From contig CM070570.1 in the NCBI GenBank assembly GCA_036346355.1, positions 5,774,649 through 5,838,648 of the forward strand: a stretch of 64,000 nucleotides of DNA. The letters run 5' to 3'. Made by a program: the position numbers and the translations under genes. Of the stretch, positions 36,691-48,500 are shown piece after piece (position 1 is the first letter of the stretch; the number at the start of each line of letters is the position of its first letter). The stretch comes from Rhipidocladum racemiflorum (Eukaryota; Streptophyta; Magnoliopsida; Poales; Poaceae). The notes under the pieces are model-generated. The model saw nothing but the letters and a program-made list of their open reading frames with translations. It did not search any database and was not told where the DNA came from.

Positions 36691-38328
36691 AATATTTCTC
36701 CGACAACATTTAACGAAATATCATTCGAACATTTCATTGAGGTCATATTTCATATTTCGTGTTAATGCACATGATCTTGTACTATGACCAGTGAAAAGAT
36801 TATACTTCAGTGAAAAGTAATTTACAAATTTACATAAAGTAAATTTCTTTAAAAACTTGTCCAGTGAAAAGATTATACTTCAGATAAGCAATGTCAGAAT
36901 TTATTACAAAGTTTGGTAACTTGTCCAGAGCTAAAAATTTTACTAGTTACTCTACTTAACGCTATCTACCTTTAGTACAAATTTCAGAAAATAATAATGT
37001 GTTTTAATACCCTTAGAAATTAGAAGAAACGTTTTTAAAAAATCAGAGATTTGTACTAAAAGAATTTCTACAAGAAAAATACTTATCCTTCTGACTTCAA
37101 AATTTAACTGGAACTTATTGCTATCTTGAGGACCTCTGTCAAAAATTTCCACAAATTATTAAGACCTTTTGACCCCTCTGATAAATTCAAAACCGAAATT
37201 ATGAAATTGGAGCTTGTGCTATTGTCAGAATTTTATAAAAACAAATATAGGGTAATTTCATTTCAAATTTTTAGACAATCTGGGTAACTCAATTGTAAAC
37301 TTGTAGTAAAAATTTTGAAAAATCTATACTTGATTTCATAGCTCTTTTTACCTTGTTCCCACCTTTGTTCGGACATTTCATTCAAGTGAGGGAAGGGAAA
37401 ATGTTCTAATATTATATTTCATGCTAATACACGTAAAATAACAAACATTTTATGCAACATTCCCATACCAACACCAGTTCATATTTTTAATTTCTCCAAC
37501 TATATTACGTACTATTTTAACATTCTAGCATTTTTTCTACCACAGTCTTACTAATATTTTCTAATAGCATGCTACTAATGTTTCCTACACTGTCCACATA
37601 AATAATAAATAGCACAAATGTAAATACTACACTATAACCTAACAAGATGGTCACTAATACACACAAAATATTTGTTTCACAACACTTAATTAAATATCGT
37701 TACAACATTCGTACTAACACCATTGTAACATTTCTCATCAAATTTCCAACTAAATTATGGAACCACACGACCCTATTTCATCCCAATCGGGTGCTACTCA
37801 ATTTCTCTGTGCTTTTTTCTACTGATATGTACATACTAATTATTGCTAAGCTAACAAGTTTACCCCTACTCTTGCATTTCATGCTACTGCTCTTCAAAAA
37901 ACATACCTTTTATGTAGTACAAACGCAGCACACAAAGACGTTTCTTTCCGCAAGTTGTTTCCTGGCGTACTATCTTCTCCTCACGTGTACTACAAAAAAC
38001 ATTTGTAGAGCTAACCAAAAGTAATTGAAATCAATTTTTTATTTGCTAATTAGTTTTACTAATTTGTGCTAACCCTAAGCTAACACTACACTGCACTGTC
38101 TGCAACAGTAATACATTGCACAAACGTAAATACTTATCTCTAACCTAACAGCATGCTCACTAATACTACACTGTCCTTAATACCATCCTACTAATTATTG
38201 CCAATACTCCTATCACTATTTTTGCTAATTAGCGCTAACACCGTCGTACTAATTTTGCTAATCATGGTATTTTCTTATCATACCGATGTACTCATTTTTT
38301 CTAATTACGTTGTACTAAAATTTGCTAA

Positions 38329-38565
38329 TACCGTGGTACTAATTTCATTCCAACACCGTGCTACTCATACTAATTACTTGCTACTACCGTGGTACTAATT
38401 TCATTCCAACACCGTGCTACTCATACTAATTACTTGCTACTACCGTGGTACTAATTTCTTTCCAACACCGTGCTACTCATACTAATTACTTGCTACTACC
38501 GTGGTACTAATTTCTTTCCAACACCGTGCTACTCATACTAATTATTTGCTACTACCGTGGTACTA
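38329..38565. repeat. 56-bp tandem repeat, about four units
   Basis: AATTTCATTCCAACACCGTG starts at 38341 and again at 38397, and near-identical units start at 38453 and 38509, an exact 56-bp period. The neighbouring sequence (38.1-38.7 kb) is built from looser variants of TACCGTGGTACTAATT. It lies inside the Mutator-like element. Confidence 0.9.
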
Positions 38566-40456
38566 TGTTTTGGTGCTACCGTTCTTTCAAATGTTGCTAA
38601 TATCGGGCTAGTACTATTTTCTAATACCATGGCACTAATTTTTCCTAATACCGTCCTAACAATTAACCCTAACTTAACACTCCACTACACTGTAATCGAC
38701 AGTACTAAACTTCACAAACGAAAATACTTAACACTAACATAACAAGTTTGGCCACTGCTCTTATCCACCTCCTTAAAATTAATACATTTGCTATAATTTT
38801 GTACTACACTATATCTTTCATGCTACTGCCATCCTAAATTCATCTAACGAAAATACATACCTTTTATGTAGTACAGTCAATACACACGATGTCGTCTCTT
38901 CACGCCAGTCGGCTCCCGAGCTTCTGTGTTCAACAATCTCTACAAAAAAACACCGTGAGTCACTCTCTGAACAAAAAAAAAAACGAACAAAGGAAATGAG
39001 TTTCGGTTCTCCACCTCTGTCGAGCGAGGCGTTTCTTCTGCCGCTGCTGTGTCTTCTTATAGTCCCGCGAGCAGCTCTTCCTCCTTAATCACGGGGAGAA
39101 ATTAATTGCCACCTGTCTAGTCGCCGTCTAATCCGTCTAATCCTCCTGGCTTTCTCTTCTTTCCTCAAGTGCATGCAGATAGATTCTTCTCTCGTGAAGC
39201 TGCATCATCTTCCCTCCGTACCGCATGCAGGCAAAATGATTCAACATGCATGCATGTCGTTCAACAAAGCAGCGAAAAAGCAAAAAAAAAAAAAGGGGCA
39301 AAGCATAGCCGAAATACCAGATTTCGGGTATGAGATACCACCTCATACTCGAAATTTGAAATTTCGGGTAACACTCATACCCGAAAAATGATATTTCAAT
39401 TTCAGTTTACCCGAAATTTGAAGTTTCAAATACACCTAAAATGAAATTTGAAATTTTGGGAAAGGGTACACGAATTTTGAGGTTTCGGGTATGATGGAGA
39501 TTTTGGTAAATATGCAAATATGTTGTGTAGATTTGTAAATACGGGACACAAGTTGTATAGAATTCAAATTTTTCCTTAAAACCCTGTTTACAGTTTACCC
39601 GAATTCTGGTATTTCGTTTATAGTTTACCCGAAATTTGAGGTTTCAAATACACTGAAAACGAAATTTGAAATTTCGGGAAAGGATAAAAGAATTTTCAAA
39701 TTTCGGGTATGACGGAGATTTTTGTAAATACGCACATATGTTGTTTAGATTTGTAATTACGGCTCACAAATTGTATAGTATTCCAAAATTTCCAATTTTT
39801 TAACTATATAATCTTGTACAGTAATTTCATATCATCATAAATTCAACATATATTTGAAATTTTCTAAAGGTACAACATAAATAGTTCTAAGATATTAAAA
39901 ATTCTAAAACATCAAAATCAAAACCAATTCAATAAAAATATTTCGGCTATTAAAAAAAGTAAAATTTTGTTGTTTCTTGAATTTTTGAGACGCTGGCACC
40001 CCTGATTCCGCCTACGATGGGCCTTCCCACTGGTAGCATCGACATGCAGATGGCCAACCCCAAGGGAGGGAGCGGGATGGAGCTGAGCCACCGAGGTAGG
40101 GGTGATGGGGGCCATGGGGGAGAGGAGGTGAAGAGGGCAATCATACTTGGTTGGAGGGGGAAGGGAGGGACCCATCAGCTCCACGTAGTCACGCAGACAC
40201 GACGGTAGGATCGGCCTTCCCACTGGTAGCATCGCCATGCAGATGGCCGACCCCAAGGGAGGGAGCGGGATGGAGCTGAGCCACCGAGGTAGGGGTGATG
40301 GGGGCCATGGGGGAGAGGAGGTGAAGAGGGTGGGGGATGGGGCCAAAGGGAGAGGCGGTGGCGGTGGCGGGAGGGAGGGGTGCGCGAGGGATTGCTGCGG
40401 GGGATTCCGAAGGAAGCGAGAAGATTGTGGTGGCAAATTAGTGAGTTAGGGTTTTG

Positions 40457-40462
<6 letters not shown>

Positions 40463-40507
<45 letters not shown>
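40463..40507. repeat. (AT)n microsatellite
   Basis: About 22 AT units lie in the second copy of the duplicated block. Confidence 0.9.
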
Positions 40508-40510
<3 letters not shown>

Positions 40511-40823
40511 GGGCCCATTTTTCATAAGGTACCCATGGGTACAAAATTGATACCCACACCCATCCTATGACCTTATCGGGTACCTAAACCCGAAAACCCA
40601 TGGGTTTAAAATGCTATCCGTACCCATCTTTATCGGGTCGGGTACCCATGGGTACCCAAACCCATGGGTAAAACTGTCATCCTTAGAACAGATCGGAGAG
40701 GAGGGGCAGTAGAGTCATTTTCAAAAAATCAGACAAATTTGATGCCGCTAACGGCGGCTAGCCCCAACGAAGGTGACGGAAATGGCGTGAGAGGGGGAGG
40801 AGTTTTCCGGTGGATAGTACCAT

Positions 40824-41745
40824 TAGGGGTGAAAACGGAACGGAAAGTTCCCGACCGTTCCGAAGAAAAACGGAAACGGAAGCTCTTTTTCGGAAACGGA
40901 AACGGAAAATATCGGTACGGAAACGGAAACGAAAATTTTTTTGTCGGAAACGGAAACGGAAACGGGAGAGCCAATTCGTGAGCGGAAGCGGAAGCGGAAA
41001 TTCCGTATAAGTGAAGCAGGAAACTAAAAGCGGAAACGGGCCGGAAAGGGAAATGGGCTTGGCCCAAAAATGAGAAGAGAGTTTATATTTATTTTCGAAT
41101 TAAAATAATTTTATAAATACAAATGGTTTTATATAAAATACTAAATAGAGTTCAAAAATTCCACAAAAATTCTCAAAAATACTTTGGAACATTTTGAACC
41201 TAGAAAAATTATTTTCAGCATAATTTTTTATAAATAAATTAATTTTATAAATCTAAAAAATGCAAAATAGTATTTATAAACTCCAGAAAATCCAAGATAA
41301 ATCTCAAAAAATCATAAATGAACATCGAATAATAATATACAAATTTTAGAGTGCTAAACCTTTGTAGTTGGTGGAGCAATAGAATATCAATGATAATTAT
41401 ATGGATGAGGACATGATGATCTGTATGGGAGACAAATAATGTGCCATTAGCTGACAAACTTAAGAAAAATTTTCTAGTGATATCAGTGAACATAGCACTA
41501 TTCTTGTGTCCACCTTAGAGGTGGAATGGGCTATATTGTTCTTGTGGTCATGTATATTGTAATTCTCTACTATGTTCTTGTGGAATTTTAAGCTTCGTTT
41601 CAGTATCCGTTCCGTTCCGATTCGATTCGTTTCGTCACTATCCGTGTCCGTATCCGTTTAGGTGTTTCGATTCGTTTCGTTACGGTAAAAAATGTGGAAA
41701 CGGAAGCGAACGATCATTTACGCCGTTTCGCAGTTTTCATCCCTA
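40824..41745. mobile_element. hAT-type nonautonomous element with CGGAAACGG repeats
   Basis: It begins TAGGGGTGAAAACGG and ends CAGTTTTCATCCCTA, which are near-perfect inverted ends. The 8-bp duplication AGTACCAT lies at 40816-40823 and 41746-41753. Copy 1 of the duplicated block (about 34894) shows the empty site with a single AGTACCAT. The left half carries many CGGAAACGGAAACGG units and the right half matching CGTTTCG words. It is 922 bp with no transposase. Confidence 0.9.
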
Positions 41746-42005
41746 AGTACCATTGCACGGTAGATAAAGAATTTTCTCTAATTTTTTAACTATATAGTTT
41801 TGTACAATAATTTCGTATCATCATAAATTCAACATATATTTGAAATTTGCTAAAGGTACAGCATAAATAGTTCTAAGGTATTAAAAATTCCAAAACATCA
41901 AAATCAAAACCAATTCAATAAAAATATTTAGGCTATTAAAAAAGTAAAATTTTGTAGTTTCTTGAATGTTTGAGGTGCCGGCACCCCCTTGATTCCGCCT
42001 ATGAT

Positions 42006-42522
42006 GACGTACATACTATAACTTCTTTGATATTCCTATGAGTGGGCTATTCTGTACGGATTTTGGAAGAATGTAAAGACGGAATGTGTTTTGGTATTCT
42101 TTGTATCTTGGTTCTCATGCTTTTCCCGTGTATCACACTAGCATCAAGTTTTTATTCTCTGGTATCGGTAGGATTTTAGGGATACGTCTGTATTGTTTTT
42201 CTACTACGAGATGCTTATTCTTGACCTGAAAATAGTAGATGCAGCCAAGATATCTCCGTTTTTTCGGGTCAGACTTATTCGCAAATAAATGTCGTGTAGG
42301 CTTGAGGCGTGTTTGCTTCGTGCCCATCCTTCCTTCAACGGAACGATCAAAATCCACCATCGGAAGAGGATGCCGCTTTTCCAAGGTGATCACGGATTTG
42401 GTGAACTCCGTCTTCAATGTGCGTCCGCAGTAAAGGTGCCTGTGCGCTTCCTCCTTCGCCTCTCTTAATCTTCCCAAGCCGTAACGCAGATCTTGCCGGA
42501 GAACACTTTGCTCCCGACTGCG
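42006..42522. other. 5' flank of the RMI1/TDRD3-like gene
   Basis: This is the presumed promoter and leader of the plus-strand gene at 42523. No convincing TATA box or transposon end was found. Confidence 0.35.
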
Positions 42523-45500
42523 ATGGCGGCGGAGGCGTCGGGAGCATCGGCCTCTCCCGAGGAGGAGAAGCTTCTGCAGTCCCTCGCCGCCCGAGGGTGG
42601 CGCTTCCGTGACCACACCGACGAGGCCATCCAAGCCCTCCTCCACGCCTCCCCCTCATCGTCGCCGGAGGCCGTGGAGGCCGAGCTCCTCGACATGGACC
42701 AGAGGCTCTTTGGCGGAAAGTCGCTCCCCGACAGCGCCGCCTCCGCCGCGGGGAGGCGGCTTTCTTACCTCCACGGGCCCATCGTCTTGCAGGTACCGTT
42801 GAAACATCCAAACCCCACGCTTGTTCTTTGTTTGCAAGGGGAAAATGCCTCATCTAGGAGCTTTTCTTAGTTTTCTGCTCAAGTCTGTGGCTGGGTATTT
42901 CATGGCACGCCTCAGAGGAATATTTCAGAATTTGACACTCAATTCGCAAGCCTTTCGGCTCATTTGGATGACATATGGGACCGTCTGTGTGTATGACAGT
43001 GGGTCAGAGTGTCAAATTCCGAAATGCGAATTTTAAAGTGTGTCAAATTCTGAAAGCTCAGACAGTGGGAAGGGCGGGGATTGTACCGAGAAGAGGAAAG
43101 GATGCTCTTGGCAGTCATTTGGCGGCTGGGGGACAGACACTTTTGTGAAACAATGCCATCTATCGTCAATCAAACAATGATCTCATTCATCCTTAATTTT
43201 GATCGAGTCATTCACCTAGCTTTTGAGGATTTGTTATTCTTGCATCTTGGATTTATAAATGTGTTTGGTTGTTTAATCCTCTTCCTATGTTAACCTGTTT
43301 GTTCTTACTTATGAAGGTGGTCTCTGTGAGAGATATATATAGCAGCAGCATTGATGCCTCATCTAAGAACCCACAGCAACGGCGCCTTCTGCGGTTTGGT
43401 CTCACCGATGGGATTTCTGAAGCAGTAGCCATAGAGTTTTCCCCTATCCCGTCCATCACTGAAGAGATAGCTCCCGGTACCAAGGTTAGTTGACCATATT
43501 CTGTCTCAAGGTTCTAGTTGTGCGTTGACAATTTATTTCTACATTGTTTTATATTACAGGCAATATTCCCAGTCTTTGTACATAGTTGAAGCTTGTCTAT
43601 ATGTTGTCCTCGACTCGTAGTTCAATCTTGAATACCAGTGTCTATGGGATTAAAGACTGGATAGTAGCTTGGCAAATACTTAATTAAGCACCGAGTGGAT
43701 TAGAAATTGGGAACATAATAGGAATGTTCAGATGGCCCTTTGCATAGTGTTATTCCATGCATCTTGCATGAATGTAACATAAAACAATCTTTGAAAAACA
43801 AATGTGTGCGAAGGTACTAAATAATGCTCTATGTGAATAGTGCGGAATCTTCGAGATGATGTGGTGTAGCATTAGGATGGGGTTGGGATATAGTATTCCT
43901 AGTTCCCATTGGTTCTCTGTCCCACAATCTGTTCAAATTTGTATCCTTAAGTATTTTTTAGTACATCGTAAATTTTGACTTTTGATTAGGAATTGTTGAA
44001 GATGCTTTTCAGTGCTCATTTACATCTTGAGATATTTATTTTTTCTCAAATCTACGACATTTAAAATGTCATACAGTATCTTCAACTTAGAAGCTTTTGC
44101 CATTTGTTAAATATCCACATTAGCATGTCTTTTTCCCTTTCTTACAACTCTACAGATTCGTCTTGACAACAGGATACCAATAAATAATGGCATATTGTGC
44201 TTGAGTGCAAAAAATGTGTCTGTCATCGGGGGAACTGTCCAATCTTTGTATGAACAATGGCACGTGAACCAGAAATTCTCAGGCTTTTCTCGCCCATCCT
44301 TGAGGTTATCTCAAAATGACGATGGAGCTGGGCCTCCACCATTTGAAAAGTTAGATATTGAAGCACGTTCGCGCAGGACATCCCAGGTGCAAGCATATCC
44401 TGGTAACGATTCCTCTCTTTCTGTTTCCACTTGTATGTTCTCTAAAAAGCTCTCATTTATGTGTAGCTGTCTACTTTCAGTAAAGTATAGCACCTCAGTA
44501 AATAAGATTTCATATTTGACTCTGCTGGTGAAATCCACATGCATGCCAGATTGAGATGTTCTGGACTATTTCCTCCAAGAAATGGTGATTATGAGTAGTG
44601 TTACGCACTAGTAAGATATTTGCTATTTTGTACCCTGATGGGGACTGGGGAGTCATTGTCAAGTCCTGCAAAATTTTAACAAGCACCGTTAATTGGATAG
44701 TGGACTAGTCCCTTGTCATTTCTGAAAAATGTGGAGCTCAACTAAGTTTTGCGTCTCTTCACTAGGAAAAGCTTATCCTTCTCAGGTTTCTTACATACAT
44801 GTAATATGTGCATTGGGATTTCTCAACACTAGCTATGAAAATTTTTGTACTTCTATTTCTTACATTCTTTGGAGCTGCATACAAAATTACCCAGGCAACT
44901 ATTGCATGTTTTTTGGAAAACTTTTGTTGATTTAGCTGTAACTTGTGAACCATCTTGACTTATTTATTACGTTGTAGCAGATCATAAAGCTAGGAACTTG
45001 GGAGTCACTCATGACTATGTGTCAGTTAATTCCAGTAGCAGACTTATTAATGAGGGTTCAAGTGATGTGAATGTTAGACAGTATCCTGTTATTCCTTGTA
45101 TAGATATTGCCTAATATATGCTTTCCCTTTATACCCTCATGTACATGTATATATATTGGCCCATTGGCCTCATGATGAATACAAGTGCTATTCATAACAT
45201 GGTATCAGAGCCAATATAGGTTTTCTTTTTCTTGGGCGTTGCACTTGCGCCACCGCCGCTTCGTCTTTTCGGCTGCTGCTCTTCTATTTTCGATCTGTTT
45301 CGATCGATTCGTTCTCGTTCTTTGGTCTGCCGTCGCGCTCTTCTCATCTCTTCTTGCATCGATCTGCTTGCATTGGAAGACGCCAGCTATGACGGCCGGC
45401 CGAAGACGTCTTCATCTTCTTGTCGCCGCTTCGGGCCGAGCCGCCGCCGCCGCTGAGGCTCGCGGCTATTGCCGTCGGCCCTCGGCCGTCGCCCTTCATC

Positions 45501-48500
45501 CGGCCATGCGCCACCTCCGACGCCGCGCGCTCCGGCCGCGCCTCGACGCTGGCGCTCCGGCCGCGCCACCTCCGGGCGTTGCGCGCCTCGGACCTCTGTC
45601 GCCCTTCATCCGGCCGCGTACTTCCGGACGCCGCCGCTCGGCGCCGCGCCACCTCTGGGCGCCACGCGCTCATTTTCTGCGCCACCTCCAGACGTCGCGC
45701 GCCTCAGGCTGCCTCGCCGCTTTGGCCGCCTCGCCGCTTGCCGCGGCATGCCCGGCCGACGCTCCGGCCTCTGCGCTCGAAGCTTGAGGCTCTGCCTCTT
45801 TCCTTTAGTTGTAAAATTTATTTTTAACACCAAAAAAAAAAAATGTCGTCTTACGGATCTTGAGGCCCATTTTTGTTCCTCATTTGCCGATCATCTTTGA
45901 TGGTCTCAATTATCGAGACTGGGTTCTCCATATGCGTCTTCACATGCGTGGTCAGCGTTTGTGGGGGTTTCTCACCGGCGAGCTTTCATGTCCGCCTCGT
46001 CCTACTCCTCCTGCCACGCCTGTTGTTCCAAAGGAAACCAATGATGCTGCTCGCCAGAAGATCTCTGATGACTATGTCGATGCTGTGGAGTCTTTTCAGA
46101 CTCAGTTCACTGCCCACAAGACATGGATTGATGAAGATGCTCGTGCCTCTGCTATTGTGGTTGCTAGCATGGAGGTGCATCTTACTGGAGATATTGTTGC
46201 TTTGTCTTCAGCACAGGCGATGTGGGCACATCTTCGTGATCGTTATGAGCCAGCTGGAGACTCCTTGTACCTTGCTGTTGTTCGACAGAGCGATCCGCCG
46301 GCAAGGCGATTCTATAGTGGATGAGTTCTATGCGCTGATTGTCTTCGGTGTGGCGTCGGCTTGATTCACTCGGGCCAGGAGGTTTGCAGGACTGCCCGAT
46401 CTTGTCAACGCCAAAGACTCTCATTTGAGCTTCGCGCATCTACGACTTCGACACGTCTTCGAGCCGAAGTTCGAGCAGATTCGTGCTCACCGCTTGCTCG
46501 TCATCCTCGTGTGACTCTGTTGGAGGCCCTTGCGGCTATTAAATGCGAGAGACTCGTCTTCGTGGCGCAGGCTGTTGGTGTCTTCCTCGATCTTGGCGGC
46601 ACCTCGCTCTACTCCTCCGACATGTCGTCTACTTGATTCCGGCCACTAAAGGGAGGCCTTTCGCACCTACTGCAATAAGAATGGACATGTGGAGCAGTTA
46701 CGCTCTGAGGAAGAAGAAGGATCTTGCTCGTCAAGGTGGGCGTCCTTCTAAAGGACACAGACTCTTGGGTACCTCTCCTCGAGACTTACAGTTACGACTC
46801 TACTCGAGAGATTCTTATGCTACTACGTCGCATGGTCGCCACTACAAGCGGAGTTCTGCTGGATTACGCTACTCGGTCTTCTAATGAGAAACCACCATCC
46901 TCATCGGGTATCACACCATGGATCCTTGACTCTGGTGCTTCTTTTCATATGACATCCGATCCTTCGAGTCTTCATTCCATTAGTCCTCTTCGCTCCTATC
47001 CTTTGTGCGGACCGCAGATGGTACCTCTCTTTACATTGCGGGGCGAGGAATCTTTTGTCGCCCTCTTTTCATGTTCTCTTTGTCTCATATGTTCCCAAAG
47101 CGACCATGCGGCTCATATCACGCCGCCACCATCGATCATGGTTGTCGCGTTATTCTTGATTCGACTCTTGTTGTGTTCGGGATCGCCGCACGGGGTTCTA
47201 GTTGGGATCGCCCTCGGCGCCATGACTCTCGGCGTCTTTGGGAGCTCGACCGCTTCATCTACCTTCCGGCCGCCTCGGCCTCTCTCTGTTTCCACGATCG
47301 CTTCAAAGATCCGCTTCTTCTACCGGACTTTTGCTCGGTGGCATCACCGTTTGGGTCACCTTTGTGGTTCACGATTGTCTTCTTTAGTTAGTCGAGGTCT
47401 TTTAGGCTCTGTATGCAGTGATGCTTCTTTATCTTGTGCGGGTTGTAAGCTTGGCAAGCAGCTACAACTCCCTACCATTCTAGTGAGTCTATATCACAGC
47501 GTCCTTTTGATCTTGTTCATTACGATGTGTGGAGTCAGGCTCCTTTTGTTTCAAAAGGGGGTCATCGATACTATATTCTTTTTATAGATGATTTTTCTCG
47601 CCACACTTGGATATATTTTATGTCCTCTCGTAGTGAGGTTTTATCCATCTATAAGACTTTTGCCAACATGATTCGCACTCAGTTTGATTCTCCCATTCGT
47701 GTTCTTCGTGCTGACTCGGCAGGGGAGTATCTGTCCGGCGCTCTTCGAGCTTTTCTTGCCACACAGGGCACTCTTTCTCAGTTTTCTTGTCCTGGTGCTC
47801 ATGCTCAGAATGGTGTGGCTGAGCGCAAGCATCGTCATCTCCTTGAGACAGCTCGCGCTCTTATGCTCGCTTCATTTGTTCCACCTCACTGGTGAGGCCG
47901 TTTCACTTGCTACCTACTTGACCAATATCCAACCCTCTTACGCTCTGAAGGGTGGGATTCGATTGAGTGTCTTTGTGGCATGCCCCCGATTATTGCGGAC
48001 TTCGTCTCTTTGGATGTGTGTGCTATGTTCTTCTTGCACCGTGAACGCACCAAGATTGCTCGATCTATTGAGTGTGTTTTTGGGATATAGTCTTGAGCAT
48101 AAGGGATATCGTTGTTGGGATCTGTTGGCAGCGGATACGGATATCACGAGATGTCACTTTTGATGAGTCTCGTCCCTTCTATCCTCGTCATTCTTCCTCT
48201 CCTACTTCCCTTGTTGAGCCACTTGTCTTTTACGACTTTTCCACGACACTCCAGTTGCCACTTTCCCTTCACGATCGGTGTCTCCTTTATCGCCGGTTTC
48301 TTCACCACCGTCCTCTCCTACACGGCTTTCTTGGATGTTGTTTCTCCATATCCTCTCCACTACACTCGTCGTCCGCGGTGAGGACTCTTACGATGTGCCA
48401 TCTTCTTCTTGCGATGAGCCATCTTCTTGATGTCTCCTCCTCGTTATGCTCTTCGTGATCGGCAGTCTATTCGGCCTCTGAGCGTTTTGCTTTTGTTGGT

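Larger units (their letters stand above)
34936..39793 (-). mobile_element. Mutator-like element (MULE), internally decayed
   Basis: The ends GGAAATTTTGGAATACTATA and its inverted copy at the right start inverted repeats of several hundred bases full of TACCCGAAATTTC words. The 9-bp duplication AATTTTTTA lies at 34927-34935 and 39794-39802. The duplicated block at 41.78 kb has the matching uninterrupted site. It is 4.86 kb long with a minus-strand transposase-like fragment at 35.9-36.7 kb and a long AT-rich noncoding part. Confidence 0.83.
34404..42005. repeat. Tandem duplication split by two different transposon insertions
   Basis: The 3' part of the hAT-like element plus about 400 bp of flank occurs twice: copy 1 at about 34404-34935 continuing at 39794-40018, and copy 2 at about 40140-40823 continuing at 41754-42005. 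Copy 1 is interrupted by a Mutator-like element and copy 2 by a hAT element. Where one is interrupted, the other reads straight through. An extra partial unit lies at 40021-40140 (repeat spacing 193 bp). Confidence 0.8.

Noticed and set aside
42493..42522. Longer N-terminus for the RMI1/TDRD3-like gene
   Set aside because: The upstream extension would start at TTG. The first ATG in frame is at 42523 and has a good context.
45185..45900. Overlapping alanine/arginine-rich frames in the copia leader
   Set aside because: They come from CCGCCGCC-type repeats in an untranslated leader. No domain is present and the frames overlap in both strands.
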